From an uncultured Clostridia bacterium (GTDB taxonomy: Bacteria > Bacillota > Clostridia > Oscillospirales > Ruminococcaceae), in contig CALXBH010000035.1 of assembly GCA_944386475.1 (NCBI GenBank), positions 1-64,000 on the forward strand: a stretch of 64,000 nucleotides of DNA. The letters run 5' to 3'. The notes under the pieces are model-generated. The model made no database searches. It was not told the DNA's origin and saw nothing but the letters and a program-made list of their open reading frames with translations. How positions within the stretch are numbered: the stretch's first letter is position 1; the number at the start of each line of letters is the position of its first letter. Position numbers and translations under genes: made by a program. Positions 17,401-27,411 of the stretch are shown here, piece after piece.

Positions 17401-17630
17401 TTTAGGCCGCTCCTAACAGAAAAAAGCGCGGTTTCGCGGTGTTTAGCCGCGAAATGCGGGCCATACTTTCCGGCCTGCAAGCGGTTTTTATAAGGGTGCT
17501 GCAAATTGCAGCACCCTTTGCTTTGCCGTTAGGCGGTGGTGAGGTGATTGGCAGAAAATCTTTCTTTTTCCACCTCATCCGACCCGACTCAAGCCGGGCC
17601 ACCTTCTCCTAACAGGAGAAGGAAAAATGA
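17401..17630. repeat. Type A element followed by an inverted type B unit
   Basis: The type A copy at 17420-17519 is close to consensus: helix a TTTCGCGGT/GCCGCGAAA (17432-17440/17446-17454, one G-U pair), helix b GCGGGCC/GGCCTGC, outer arm GCGGTTTTT (17481-17489) and a perfect hairpin c AAGGGTGCTGC/GCAGCACCCTT (17492-17502/17508-17518). An inverted type B unit (17569-17623) has the central hairpin CCCGACT/AGCCGGG. It fills the 338-bp gap before the PadR gene. Confidence 0.8.
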
Positions 17631-17654
17631 CAGCAATATTTTTTGCAAGGTACC

Positions 17655-17683
17655 TTGTATTATAAGATAGCTTGTGTTATACT
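17655..17683 (+). promoter_or_regulatory. Promoter of the PadR operon
   Basis: TTGTAT (17655-17660), 17 bp, then TATACT (17678-17683), 32 bp before the TTG start. The palindrome AAGGTACCTT directly upstream could be an operator. Confidence 0.7.
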
Positions 17684-17714
17684 GTACGAAAGGTTCAGGA
17701 ATGGAGGCTAGGCT

Positions 17715-18056
17715 TTGAATATCCAGTTTAAAAAAGGCGCTTTAGAACTTTGCGTGCTGTCCGTCCTGTGCCGGAAGGACTGCTATGGATACGAACTGGT
17801 CAGCGATATTTCCTGCCATATTGATATTTCCGAGGGGACGATCTACCCGTTGCTCAAACGGCTTAAGGATGAAAAGCTGGTGGTTACCTATTTGCAGGAG
17901 TCTCCCGAAGGACCGCCCCGAAAATATTACCGGATCTCTGACCGGGGAAGGGAATACAAAGACCAGCTGGTAGCAGAATGGCTGGACTTTACTAAAAAGG
18001 TCAATCATATTATCGAAGGCCCGTCCGAGGGACAAAAAGGGAGGAATCCATCATGA
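17715..18056 (+). CDS. PadR-family transcriptional regulator
   Basis: A 113-residue winged-helix protein: [23 protein letters not shown], the recognition segment [19 protein letters not shown] and the wing [19 protein letters not shown] are typical of PadR. It has a TTG start with GGAGG 7 bp upstream. The stop overlaps the next start in ATGA. In Firmicutes this regulator commonly controls the DUF1700 and DUF4097 genes it sits with, probably by autorepression. Confidence 0.93.
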   Translation: MNIQFKKGALELCVLSVLCRKDCYGYELVSDISCHIDISEGTIYPLLKRLKDEKLVVTYLQESPEGPPRKYYRISDRGREYKDQLVAEWLDFTKKVNHIIEGPSEGQKGRNPS

Positions 18057-18673
18057 CGCTGCGGGAAAACTATCTGGCCCGCCTCAAAGAGCTTTTAGCG
18101 GCCATGCCGCCGGCCGACCGGGAAGAGGTTTTGGCGGATATCAGCGAGCATTTTGACGCGGCTCTCCGGGAGGGGGAGACCGAGGAGGAGATTATCGCCC
18201 GGCTGGGCACGCCGGAAAGCATTGCCACACAGTACGGCTACGCTGCTGCAGCCGCGCCGCCGGCCGCCGGAGCAGCCGGCCGCCAAAACCGCGGCGTGGG
18301 CGCCGGCAGGATTTTTGGCTCTATCGGCCTTGGCTTTTTTAACCTGTGCGCGGGCTATCCTGTGCTATTCGTTTTTTGGGCGGCGGCGGCAGCTTTGGCG
18401 GCCGCAGCGGTTTCCATTGGTCTCAGCGGCCTTTTATATCTTGTATGCCTGTGCCTGTCCCCGGTGTTTTCCTGGGCGCAAGACAGCCTTATGCAGGGCT
18501 TCCCTTTGATCGCCAACCTGTTTACCGGCATCGGGCTTGTCTCTTTTGGCGCGCTCGCTTGCATCTGGACAGTCAAGCTGTTTGTTGTATGTATCAAGGT
18601 TGGCGTGCGGTATCTTGTCTGGTCGTTTAAGTGGATCTTCTGCATGAAGACCAAAAAGGAGGGGGATGCATAA
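18053..18673 (+). CDS. DUF1700 family membrane protein
   Basis: A 206-residue protein. Residues 1-65 are the helical DUF1700 head ([34 protein letters not shown], here split by family pattern only). Two or three hydrophobic segments follow between about 85 and 195. It joins PadR through an ATGA overlap and the next gene through TAATG, so the three are one transcript. The function is unknown; such operons are linked to envelope homeostasis by association only. Confidence 0.85.
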   Translation: MTLRENYLARLKELLAAMPPADREEVLADISEHFDAALREGETEEEIIARLGTPESIATQYGYAAAAAPPAAGAAGRQNRGVGAGRIFGSIGLGFFNLCAGYPVLFVFWAAAAALAAAAVSIGLSGLLYLVCLCLSPVFSWAQDSLMQGFPLIANLFTGIGLVSFGALACIWTVKLFVVCIKVGVRYLVWSFKWIFCMKTKKEGDA

Positions 18674-19716
18674 TGAAAAAGCTAGGGATTGCCAGCGCCA
18701 TTTTAGGTGGGATTTTTGTCCTCTCCTGTATCATCGTCGTGGTCAGCCTGTTTGCCGCCGGGTGGAGGGGAAGCTCCCTGCGGGAGCCGGTCAGCCAGCA
18801 GAAAACCGCCGTTTTGGGGGATCAGGATGTATTGACGGTGGACTGCGGTTTGGCGGACTGTGTGATCGATTATGCCGCCGACGGCAGCACCCAGCTGACC
18901 GCCACGCTGACCGGGGCGAGCACCCATTCCAACCGGTTGGATTTTACGGTGGAGCAAACGGATGAAGGGGTTAACGTGACCCTGAAACGGCCCTTCCAGC
19001 TGTTTTTCTTTGGCTTTTATGAGGACTATGAGCTGCGCATCACGGTGCCGGAAACCTTTGAGGGGAGCTTGCGCATGGATAATGGCAGCGGGGATACCGA
19101 AATCCTCCTGACAGCGCTACAGGACGTGCGGCTGACTTCCGGTGCGGGGGAGATAAAAACAGGGGATATGACCACGGCTTCGTTCTCTGCAGACAATTCC
19201 GCCGGGAGTATTGTCACCGGCAGCATCACGGCGGAGAAGGATATTGCCATGGAAAACTCCGCTGGTAAAATTAGTACCGGGGCGCTCAGTGCCGGCGGCA
19301 AAGTGACGCTGTCTTCCAGCGCCGGGGATATTGTGGCAGATGGGTTAAAAGCAGCTTCGGCGAACGTTCGCAACTCAGCCGGGCGCACCGAGATTCATCA
19401 TATTGAGGACACCGATCTCACCGCCCGGCAGTCCGCCGGGGGGATCGTCTGCCAGTATGATTCTTTTGCAGAAAACCAGATGGATATTGAAAATTCCGCC
19501 GGGCGGATTTTGCTCTCCCTCCCGGCCCAGGCGGCCTTCCGGCTGGAGGCTTCGGCCAGCGCGGGACAGGTCCGGTGCGAGTTCCCCGTCTGGGCCACCC
19601 ACAACGGGAGCAGTGAGCTCTCCGGCGCCGTAGGAGAGGAGGACGCCTCCAATCTGGTGCGGCTTCACTCCTCGGCAGGGGATGTGGTGATCCAGCAAAA
19701 TGGGGATTTGACTTGA
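18673..19716 (+). CDS. DUF4097 beta-helix protein, membrane anchored
   Basis: About 347 residues. One N-terminal membrane segment (IASAILGGIFVLSCIIVVVS) is followed by an extracytoplasmic DUF4097 domain with repeating short strands of the pattern NSAGxI or SSAGDI, about 20 residues apart (residues 150-345), as in a right-handed beta-helix. No enzyme motif is seen. The ATG at 18673 has GGAGGGGG upstream; an earlier GTG at 18631 is less likely. Confidence 0.85.
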   Translation: MKKLGIASAILGGIFVLSCIIVVVSLFAAGWRGSSLREPVSQQKTAVLGDQDVLTVDCGLADCVIDYAADGSTQLTATLTGASTHSNRLDFTVEQTDEGVNVTLKRPFQLFFFGFYEDYELRITVPETFEGSLRMDNGSGDTEILLTALQDVRLTSGAGEIKTGDMTTASFSADNSAGSIVTGSITAEKDIAMENSAGKISTGALSAGGKVTLSSSAGDIVADGLKAASANVRNSAGRTEIHHIEDTDLTARQSAGGIVCQYDSFAENQMDIENSAGRILLSLPAQAAFRLEASASAGQVRCEFPVWATHNGSSELSGAVGEEDASNLVRLHSSAGDVVIQQNGDLT

Positions 19717-19744
19717 TACTGTCACCACTTTTTGGGTATATTGG

Positions 19745-19915
19745 TCTCTCCCAACAGAGAAAAACTGCGGTTTCGGCCTCTCCTTGAGGAGAGGCTCCGC
19801 CGTCAGGCGGTGGTGAGGTGATTTGGAGCAATTCTTACTTTTTCCACCTCATCCGGCGGCTTTATGCCACCACCTTCCCCTCATAGGGGAAGGTAAAGTA
19901 GCCCCTCCCAACAGA
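19745..19915. repeat. Paired type B repeats, head to head
   Basis: A type B unit at 19779-19825 (CCTCTCC/GGAGAGG, CCGCC/GGCGG, then GGTGAGGTG) faces an inverted one at 19846-19892 (CCACCTCATCC, then GGCGGC/GCCACC and CCTTCCCC/GGGGAAGG). A fragment resembling the start of type A (AACAGAGAAAAACTGCGGTT) precedes them and another follows. No gene is seen. Confidence 0.75.
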
Positions 19916-19936
19916 AAAAAACGCGCATATAAACAC

Positions 19937-19971
19937 AAACACCCTCCGGGAATTTTCCCGGAGGGTGTTTT
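19937..19971. terminator. Bidirectional intrinsic terminator after gdhA
   Basis: A 16-bp stem, AAACACCCTCCGGGAA (19937-19952) with its complement (19955-19970), ends in A and T runs. It lies 55 bp beyond the gdhA stop on the minus strand. Confidence 0.85.
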
Positions 19972-20025
19972 GCTATAGGAGAAAAAGGAGAAAACGTAAA
20001 AGCAACTTTTAATACGCAATGCTTA

Positions 20026-21381
<1,356 letters not shown>

Positions 21382-21415
21382 TTAGTTGCCCCCTTAAATA
21401 GTAATTGATATTTTT

Positions 21416-21444
21416 ATTATAAGCATAACGTTTCAAAATTGCAA
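21416..21444 (-). promoter_or_regulatory. Promoter of gdhA
   Basis: On the minus strand TTGCAA (21444-21439), a 17-bp spacer and TATAAT (21421-21416), about 40 bp upstream of the start. Confidence 0.75.
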
Positions 21445-21478
21445 GAGGAAACTGCAATTTTATTTGATTAAAATTGCA
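21435..21478. promoter_or_regulatory. Operator candidate overlapping the gdhA -35 box
   Basis: AAAATTGCA (21435-21443) and TGCAATTTT (21453-21461) form a perfect 9-bp inverted repeat with a 9-bp spacer, and a third half-site, AAAATTGCA, lies at 21470-21478. The first arm covers the -35 box, so a bound regulator could repress gdhA. The regulator is unknown. Confidence 0.5.
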
Positions 21479-21574
21479 ATATTTAAAAAATTTCGCATTT
21501 TTGTTTAAAATTTAGCCGGATTTATGCAAGAAAAACAAAAGCCGTTTCAAAAAATAATGTTTCCATCCGAGGGG

Positions 21575-21770
21575 GAAAAGGCCTCTTCCAACAAGGGAAA
21601 ACCGCGCTTTCGCGGCTTTCGGGCGCGAAATGCGGGCCATACTTGCCGGCCTGCAAGCGGTTTTTCGGAAGGGTGCTGCAAATTGCAGCACCCTTTGCCG
21701 CCGCCTTTTTAGGGGGCCTTTTTGGCGGCGCAAAAAGGCCCCGCGTGCTGTCGCGGCGAAACACGACAAA
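21575..21770. repeat. Type A element joined to a type C relative
   Basis: The type A copy at 21598-21695 is near ideal: outer AAAACCGC/GCGGTTTT (21598-21605/21657-21664), helix a TTTCGCG/CGCGAAA, helix b GCGGGCC/GGCCTGC, hairpin c AAGGGTGCTGC/GCAGCACCCTT. Behind it, inverted, lies a type C-like hairpin, GGGGCCTTTTT/AAAAAGGCCCC (21713-21723/21732-21742), with matching changes on both arms relative to the copy at 124-153. Confidence 0.75.
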
Positions 21771-21778
21771 AAGAGCGT

Positions 21779-21823
21779 AAAAAAGGGCGTACGGCAAAAA
21801 TCCTTTTGCCGTACGCCTTTTTA
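21779..21823 (-). terminator. Intrinsic terminator of the amino acid ABC operon
   Basis: GGCGTACGGCAAAA and TTTTGCCGTACGCC form the stem, followed on the minus strand by a T run. It lies just after the ATPase stop. Confidence 0.85.
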
Positions 21824-21829
21824 ACTGAA

Positions 21830-22552
21830 TTACAGCACCTTGGACAAAAAGTCCTGTAGCCGCGGGTTTTTAGGATGGGAGAAAAATTCCTCCGGCGGGG
21901 CCTGCTCCATAATGCTGCCCTCGTCCATAAACAGGCAGCGGGTGGCAACCTCGCGGGCAAAGCCCATTTCGTGGGTGACCACCACCATGGTCATCCCGTC
22001 GTCGGCCAGTTCCTTCATTAAGGAGAGAACCTCGCCCACCATCTCCGGGTCCAAAGCGGAGGTGGGCTCGTCAAACAGCATCACGTCCGGGTTCATGGCC
22101 AAGGCCCGCACAATGGCGATACGCTGCTTTTGCCCGCCGGAGATCATGGACGGATAGGTGTCCGCCTTGTCCGCCAGGCCGATGCGCCCTAACAGCTGCA
22201 TGGCGTTTTGCGTAGCCTGCTCCTTGGTGGCCAGCTTAAGCTTGACAGGAGCCAGGGTGATGTTGTCCAAAATGGTCAGATGGGGGAACAGGTTAAAATG
22301 CTGGAACACCATGCCCATCTTCCGGCGGAGCATGTCCACATTGCATTTGGGATCGGTGATTTTGGTCCCTTCAAACCAGATCTCCCCGGAGGTAGGGGTC
22401 TCCAGCAGATTTAAGCACCGAAGAAAGGTGGATTTTCCCGAGCCGGAGGGGCCGACGATGACCACCTTTTCCCCCTTGTCGATATGTTCGGTGATATCCT
22501 TTAGGACGTGGTTGTCCCCAAAGGTTTTAGAAAGGTTTTTAACGTCGATCAC
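21830..22552 (-). CDS. Polar amino acid ABC transporter, ATP-binding subunit
   Basis: A 240-residue GlnQ/ArtP-type ATPase: Walker [10 protein letters not shown], then [17 protein letters not shown] (Q-loop), signature MISGGQKQR, Walker [21 protein letters not shown], and the switch [14 protein letters not shown]. It powers uptake through the adjacent permease. GTG at 22552 is chosen because AAAGGAGG lies about 9 bp upstream and the resulting protein begins [12 protein letters not shown], normal for the family. It overlaps the permease end by 14 bp. Confidence 0.93.
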   Translation of the reverse strand: MIDVKNLSKTFGDNHVLKDITEHIDKGEKVVIVGPSGSGKSTFLRCLNLLETPTSGEIWFEGTKITDPKCNVDMLRRKMGMVFQHFNLFPHLTILDNITLAPVKLKLATKEQATQNAMQLLGRIGLADKADTYPSMISGGQKQRIAIVRALAMNPDVMLFDEPTSALDPEMVGEVLSLMKELADDGMTMVVVTHEMGFAREVATRCLFMDEGSIMEQAPPEEFFSHPKNPRLQDFLSKVL

Positions 22553-23240
22553 TCTTGGCCATCCTCCTTTCAATCGCTTTAAAGATCGCATTCATTCCCA
22601 GTACCAGCACCAGGTACACCAGCGCAATGGAGATCAGGGAGAAAAACGGATCCATCGTCCGGCTGCGCACCAAATCGGCGGCCTTGGTCAGATCCATGAC
22701 GGGGATATATCCGGCAACGGAGGTCTCTTTTAAGATAGTGATGAATTCGTTGCCTAAAGAGGGCAGGCAGCTTTTAAACGCCTGGGGCAGGACGATGGAG
22801 CGCATGGTGGTGGCAGCGGACAGCCCCAAAGAGCGTCCCGCCTCGGTCTGGCCCTTGTCCACCGACAAAATGCCGCCCCGGACAATCTCCGCCACATAGG
22901 CGCCCGAGTTGATGCCGAAGGCTAAAACCGACACCAGAATGGTATTGTCGATAAACGAGAAGATCATAAAATAGGCGATCATCAGCTGGACGACGGTAGG
23001 GGTGCCGCGGATGACGGCGAGATACACCGAACAAATCCAGTCCAGCCATTTCAATTTTCCGGTTTGGGCGGAGTATACCCGCACAATAGCTACCAGAATA
23101 CCTAAGATTACCCCGATGAGGGTGGCAAAAATGGCGATCAGGATGGTGTTTCCCAGTCCCTCTAAAAACAAAAGATACCGGTTTTGATAGATAAACGTAT
23201 TGTAAAAGCTGGTAGCCAGATAATCAAAAAATGCTTCCAT
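22539..23240 (-). CDS. Polar amino acid ABC transporter, permease subunit
   Basis: A 233-residue HisM/GlnP-type permease with about five membrane helices. The cytoplasmic EAA-like loop [34 protein letters not shown] contacts the ATPase. It is the middle gene of the binding protein-permease-ATPase operon. The substrate is not predictable from sequence alone. Confidence 0.93.
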   Translation of the reverse strand: MEAFFDYLATSFYNTFIYQNRYLLFLEGLGNTILIAIFATLIGVILGILVAIVRVYSAQTGKLKWLDWICSVYLAVIRGTPTVVQLMIAYFMIFSFIDNTILVSVLAFGINSGAYVAEIVRGGILSVDKGQTEAGRSLGLSAATTMRSIVLPQAFKSCLPSLGNEFITILKETSVAGYIPVMDLTKAADLVRSRTMDPFFSLISIALVYLVLVLGMNAIFKAIERRMAKSDRR

Positions 23241-23277
23241 ACAAAACGGCGTCCCTTTCTAAAGAATCAACAAACAA

Positions 23278-23306
23278 GGGCAGCAGGCGTTTTATGCCCG
23301 CTGCCC
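23278..23306 (-). terminator. Intercistronic hairpin in the ABC operon
   Basis: GGGCAGC and GCTGCCC enclose an imperfect inner pairing in the 118-bp gap between the binding protein and permease genes. It has no strong T run, so partial termination or mRNA protection would fit; such hairpins often give excess binding protein. Confidence 0.45.
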
Positions 23307-23358
23307 GAGGCTGTTTTAAAATCACCCTGTTTTCACTGCTTTTCCAGAGAGCTTACTG

Positions 23359-24198
23359 CTATTCCTGGGTAGTGTGATTAAGCACGTACTCGTCGATTTT
23401 GCCCTCAGCCATCAAACGCTCCAGCGTGTTGTTGATAGCCTCCAGCAGTTCGGTGTTTCCCTTCTGGACACAGAAGGCGTATTCCTCTTCCACGGTGGAA
23501 CCGTCGGAGTATTTCATCTCCACCGCCTTTAAGCCGGAGTTTTCCCGGTTGGCAATGGCCTGAGCAGGCAGCTCATCCACAACCACCGCGTCCAGCTTGC
23601 CGGTGCCGATGTCGGCCGCCGCCAAGGGGGCGCTGTTGTACTGGTTTAACACCGCGCCGGAGTTATACAATATACCGTCGGTGCCGTCTTCCCGGTCAGC
23701 GGCGGCCATCAACGCGTCGTCGATGGTCAGGTCACCGGTGGTGCCCAGCTGCACGCCGATCTGCTTGCCCTTTAAGTCGTCGATGGTGTTAAAGTTCGAG
23801 TCGGTCTTCTGGACAATATATTGTTTGGATTTTACGTATTTTACCGAGAAATCCACCTGTTCTTCCCGTTCGGGGGTGACGGTGATGCCGGCCGCGCCGA
23901 AAGCGCCTTTTCCGGTTTGGATCGCGCCGATGATGGTATCGAATTTTACGTTTTCGATCTTGAGTTCCACCCCAAGGTCTTTGGCCAGCTCTTTGGCGAT
24001 GTCCACGTCTACGCCGACGATCTCGTTGTTGTCGCCGATATACTCAAAGGGAGCGAACTCCGCGTTGGTATACATGACGATCTCGCCGCTTTCCTTGATT
24101 TTCTCAAGGCTCTGCTGGTCGGAGGAGCATCCCGACAGGACGCCCATAGCCATGACTGCCGCTAAGGACATGGCTAAAATGGTTTTTGTAATTTTCAT
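23359..24198 (-). CDS. Polar amino acid ABC transporter, substrate-binding lipoprotein
   Basis: A 279-residue family 3 solute-binding protein. The signal peptide MKITKTILAMSLAAVMAMG ends in the lipobox LSGC, so it is anchored outside the membrane. EIVMYTNAEFAPFEYIGDNNEIVGVDVDIAKELA is the classic first-lobe segment, and a second lobe follows GKQIGVQLGTTG. The ATG at 24198 is taken as start because the longer frame has no signal peptide at its N-terminus. It is first in the operon. Confidence 0.93.
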   Translation of the reverse strand: MKITKTILAMSLAAVMAMGVLSGCSSDQQSLEKIKESGEIVMYTNAEFAPFEYIGDNNEIVGVDVDIAKELAKDLGVELKIENVKFDTIIGAIQTGKGAFGAAGITVTPEREEQVDFSVKYVKSKQYIVQKTDSNFNTIDDLKGKQIGVQLGTTGDLTIDDALMAAADREDGTDGILYNSGAVLNQYNSAPLAAADIGTGKLDAVVVDELPAQAIANRENSGLKAVEMKYSDGSTVEEEYAFCVQKGNTELLEAINNTLERLMAEGKIDEYVLNHTTQE

Positions 24199-24351
24199 AA
24201 TTGACCCATTCCTTTCTTTGCCTCTGCCGCCGGGCAGAAAGGCTGAGGGGAAACTGATTTCTCTCCTCAATAAAAACTATTTTAACTGTATCATAAATTT
24301 TACCGAAAGGCAAGAGCAAGGGGGGAACCCTAGCGAAAAAAGGGAGAATTT

Positions 24352-25206
24352 TTATTTAAGCAGGGAGCGCATATCCTTCGGCAGGGGGCTTTTAAAACAA
24401 ACAGGGATATGGGTCACCGGGTGGATAAAGGCGATCCTTGCGCAGTGAAGGGCCTGGCGGCTGATTTTTTCCTGACTGCCGCCGTACAGCCCGTCCCCTG
24501 CTAAAGGACAGCCCAGATGGGCAAAGTGCACCCGGATCTGGTGGGTGCGCCCGGTGTCGATGCGCACCCGCAAAAGGGTCATCCCCCTTGTCCGGGCAAC
24601 CACCCGGTAGCGGGTGACCGCCTGTTTCCCTTCGGCAGAGACCCGGCGCTTGACAGCGCTTTCCGGCTCCCGGGCAATGGGGGCGTCGATCACCCCTTTG
24701 TCCCAGGGGATCAGGCCGCAGGCAATGGCCAGATACTCCTTTTTTAAAGACTGAGGGAGCAGAAACGCCGCCAAGGGATGCCGGGCGATCACACACAGCC
24801 CGGAGGTATCCCCGTCCAGCCGGTTGACCGGGTGGAACCCCTCCCCGGGATATTGGGCGGCGTATAAGTTTAACAGCGTGTCCTCCCGGTGGCCGTGGGA
24901 AGGGTGCACCGGCATCCCGGGAGGCTTGTCATAAACGGCCAGATGGGCGTCCTGCAGCACTATGGGAGCCGAAAGCGCCGGGTTGGGGGCATACCGGCAG
25001 GAATCGGCGGGCAGGGTGAGGCGAAGGATATCCCCCGCGCGAAGGATGTCGGGCATCCGAGCGGGAACGCCGTTTTGCAAAAAGCCGCCGGGAACCTGCT
25101 TGACCGACCGGATCAGGGTGGTGGACCAGCCCTGTTCCCGCCGGAGATAGTCCTGAGCCGAAGCGCCCTCCCACCGGGGCGGTACGCGGTAGCACAGAGA
25201 GATCAT
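24352..25206 (-). CDS. RluA-family pseudouridine synthase
   Basis: A 284-residue enzyme predicted to convert uridine to pseudouridine in rRNA or tRNA. An S4-like RNA-binding region spans about residues 15-70, and the catalytic motif NRLDGDTSGL contains the nucleophilic Asp near residue 131. GRTHQIRVHFAHLGCPLAGDGLYG is the conserved C-terminal block. The ATG follows AAGGAG. The modified position cannot be told from sequence. Confidence 0.93.
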   Translation of the reverse strand: MISLCYRVPPRWEGASAQDYLRREQGWSTTLIRSVKQVPGGFLQNGVPARMPDILRAGDILRLTLPADSCRYAPNPALSAPIVLQDAHLAVYDKPPGMPVHPSHGHREDTLLNLYAAQYPGEGFHPVNRLDGDTSGLCVIARHPLAAFLLPQSLKKEYLAIACGLIPWDKGVIDAPIAREPESAVKRRVSAEGKQAVTRYRVVARTRGMTLLRVRIDTGRTHQIRVHFAHLGCPLAGDGLYGGSQEKISRQALHCARIAFIHPVTHIPVCFKSPLPKDMRSLLK

Positions 25207-25214
25207 AGGGAGGG

Positions 25215-25606
25215 CTCCTTTCTTTATGATGAGAGAAGGGCTATTGGCCGGCTGGGTGGGATTTTCAAGGGAGGTTCTCCTCCCTTGAACCGTCTTTTCT
25301 TCATTCTCTTTTGACGGAGCAAAAGAGAATACCGCCTGTGGGTGCGGGAACCCACAGGTTAAAGTTATCGTCCAAACGATCGTTTGATCGCTAGGTTTGA
25401 TTTTACAGGAATGGTGTGAAATAGATTCATTTGTGTTTTCTTCGGTTTACGGGGTTCCGCCCCCGTACGACGGACCCCTCTTTTGCTTGTCAAAAGAGGG
25501 GTGAGAAAACCAACAAAGGGGGAAGTTTCCCCCTTTGACACCCCCTCCATTTCTCGGCTGCAATTTACAAAATAAACGAAAGCCTTGGACACGGTGGATA
25601 ATCGCT
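25215..25606. other. Gene-free stretch with several hairpins
   Basis: No convincing gene. Hairpins include CCTGTGGGT/ACCCACAGG near 25335-25358, CCCCTCTTTTG/CAAAAGAGGGG near 25477-25503 and CAAAGGGGGAA/TTCCCCCTTTG just after. Their stems are unlike types A to C. Some may end the XRE transcript on the minus strand. Confidence 0.55.
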
Positions 25607-25831
25607 CTATTTTTTAGGTGGATAGGGTTCTTTTTGATTGGTTCGCCCCAGCAGATAATCCACACTAGTTCCGTAAAAATCAGCAAGCTGAATCAACATT
25701 TTTGCAGAAAAATCAAGCAGGCCGGTTTCATATTGGGAATAGGTGTTTTGCGCAATTCCCAGCAGCTTTGCAATCTGTACCTGTTTAATATCGTTATCTT
25801 CTCGTAGATCCCTGATTTTTTGATAGGCCAT
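25607..25831 (-). CDS. XRE-family transcriptional regulator
   Basis: A 74-residue protein that is almost only an HTH domain: IRDLREDNDIKQVQIAKLLGIAQNTYSQYETG, then LIQLADFYGTSVDYLLGRT. The YSQYE recognition helix is typical of short XRE repressors. It is divergent from the small Cys-rich gene at 25902, with a perfect palindrome between them, so it probably represses itself and perhaps that gene. Confidence 0.9.
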   Translation of the reverse strand: MAYQKIRDLREDNDIKQVQIAKLLGIAQNTYSQYETGLLDFSAKMLIQLADFYGTSVDYLLGRTNQKEPYPPKK

Positions 25832-25852
25832 ACAATCACCTCATATGCCATT

Positions 25853-25881
25853 CTATTTTATCTGAAATACAGATAAAATAG
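25853..25881. promoter_or_regulatory. Operator candidate between divergent XRE and Cys-rich genes
   Basis: CTATTTTATCTG (25853-25864) and CAGATAAAATAG (25870-25881) are a perfect 12-bp inverted repeat with an AAATA spacer. It lies 22 bp upstream of the XRE start and 21 bp upstream of the small gene, as expected for a shared repressor site. Confidence 0.6.
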
Positions 25882-25901
25882 TAAAAAAGGAGGTGGTTTG
25901 G

Positions 25902-26090
25902 ATGAAACCAGAGGGGCAGGTCTGTGAGGACTGCGTTCATTTTTACCAGCATTACGTGAAAAAAAGCAACGGTGTAGAAATTTGCTTTGTGGAAGTATTA
26001 TGTGGACATTGCCCGAACCCCAGACAGAAAAAGCGGTGGAAATACTCTCCTGCCTGTCCGCTTTTTGAGCCCCGGCAGGACGGCGAATAA
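25902..26090 (+). CDS. Small Cys-rich protein, possible metal site
   Basis: A 62-residue protein of unknown function. Six cysteines (8, 11, 28, 34, 37, 52) include two pairs, CEDC and CGHC, with His13 and His17 nearby, consistent with a zinc ribbon or similar site. It has no signal peptide or membrane segment. The ATG at 25902 follows AAGGAGGTG at good spacing. It shares a promoter region with a divergent XRE regulator. Confidence 0.7.
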   Translation: MKPEGQVCEDCVHFYQHYVKKSNGVEICFVEVLCGHCPNPRQKKRWKYSPACPLFEPRQDGE

Positions 26091-26093
26091 CCA

Positions 26094-26139
26094 AAAAAAG
26101 TGGCTTCCCTTGCCCACAGGCCAGGAAAGCCGCTTTTTT
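26094..26139. terminator. Bidirectional terminator between convergent genes
   Basis: AAAAAAGTGGCTTCC and GGAAAGCCGCTTTTTT pair with a G-U. It serves the Cys-rich gene on the plus strand and ilvE on the minus strand. Confidence 0.8.
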
Positions 26140-26153
26140 ACAGATTCCAAAGT

Positions 26154-27224
26154 TTAGTCGATCCGGACCGTCCAGCCGAAGGGATCGGGCAGGCGTCCCC
26201 ACTGGATGCCGGTGAGCTCGTCATACAGCCGCTGGGAGATGGGGCCGATTTTGTTTCCGCCGATCTCCATTTCGATGTCGCCGTATTTTAAATGCCCCAC
26301 CGGGGAGATGACCGCGGCGGTGCCGGTGCCGAATACTTCGTCCAGCTTGCCGTTTTTATGAGCCTCCACGATCTCGTCGATGGAGATCCGCCGCTCCGAA
26401 ACCTTCATGCCCCAGGAGCGTATCAGCTCCAAGGCGGATTTACGGGTGATGCCGGACAAAATGCTGCCGTTTAAAGCGGGGGTGACCGCTTCGCCGTCGA
26501 TGACAAAGAAGATGTTCATCGCGCCCACTTCTTCGATGTATTTGCGCTCCACGCCGTCCAGCCAGAGCACCTGGGAGTAGTTCTGCTTTTCCGCCTCCGC
26601 CTGGGCGTTTAAGGAAGAAGCGTAGTTGCCGGCGGTTTTCGCCATGCCGGTGCCGCCTTTGACCGCCCGGACATAGTTTTTCTCCACATAGATCTTCACC
26701 GGATCAAGGCCTTCGGCATAGTAGGGGCCGGAGGGGGAGAGGATAATCATAAACAGGTAATGATGGCCCGGATGCACCCCTAAATGAGCGTCGGTGGTGA
26801 TGATAAAGGGCCGGATGTATAAAGAGGTGTCCTTAATGTGAGGCACCCAGTCTTTTTCGATTTCCACGAGCTTTTTAAGGCCTTCCAGACACAGCTGCTC
26901 GTCAATGGGGGGGATGGACAGCCGGGCGTTGGAGACGTTTAACCGCTTGAAGTTCTCCTCCGGGCGGAACAGCTGGATATGGTCGTCATCGGTGCGGTAG
27001 GCCTTTAAGCCTTCAAAGACTTCCTGCCCGTAGTGCAGGCACATGGCGGAAGGATCCAAAGAAATGGGGCCGTAGGGGACGATCCGCGGGTCGTGCCAGC
27101 CCTCTCCTTCATCGTAATTCATGATGAACATGTGGTCGGTAAAGGTGTTGCCAAACCCGATTTTGGATTCATCGGCCGGTTTTTCCTTAGGATGTTTGGT
27201 CAGTTCCACAGCAATGTTGCTCAT
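26154..27224 (-). CDS. ilvE: Branched-chain amino acid aminotransferase
   Basis: A 356-residue class IV PLP enzyme that transaminates leucine, isoleucine and valine with 2-oxoglutarate. The PLP lysine is expected in [11 protein letters not shown], and the blocks [20 protein letters not shown] and [14 protein letters not shown] match the longer BCAT type. The ATG at 27224 follows AAGAAGGA and is preferred over an upstream ATG. It is transcribed alone from its own promoter; no ilv or leu genes are adjacent. Confidence 0.96.
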   Translation of the reverse strand: MSNIAVELTKHPKEKPADESKIGFGNTFTDHMFIMNYDEGEGWHDPRIVPYGPISLDPSAMCLHYGQEVFEGLKAYRTDDDHIQLFRPEENFKRLNVSNARLSIPPIDEQLCLEGLKKLVEIEKDWVPHIKDTSLYIRPFIITTDAHLGVHPGHHYLFMIILSPSGPYYAEGLDPVKIYVEKNYVRAVKGGTGMAKTAGNYASSLNAQAEAEKQNYSQVLWLDGVERKYIEEVGAMNIFFVIDGEAVTPALNGSILSGITRKSALELIRSWGMKVSERRISIDEIVEAHKNGKLDEVFGTGTAAVISPVGHLKYGDIEMEIGGNKIGPISQRLYDELTGIQWGRLPDPFGWTVRID

Positions 27225-27287
27225 GACGAGTCCTTCTTTCCCAAATATAAAATGTGAAAATATGAAACATTTCACGAATTAACTTTC

Positions 27288-27316
27288 ATTATAGCAAGAT
27301 TCTATGCGTCTTTCAA
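27288..27316 (-). promoter_or_regulatory. Promoter of ilvE
   Basis: On the minus strand TTGAAA (27316-27311), a 17-bp spacer and TATAAT (27293-27288) with an extended TGC. The 60-nt leader is too short for a T-box. Confidence 0.8.
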
Positions 27317-27411
27317 TCGGTTTTCGCAAAAAAATGACTGATTTTACGAAAAAAGTTGCTTTTTGTCCTGGGGAAGTCCTGAAACGCCGGATAAACCAGC
27401 CGCCGGGATGC

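Noticed and set aside
27225-27287. T-box leader for ilvE
   Set aside because: The leader from the predicted promoter is about 60 nt, too short for a T-box, and has no AGGGUGGNACCGCG-like motif.
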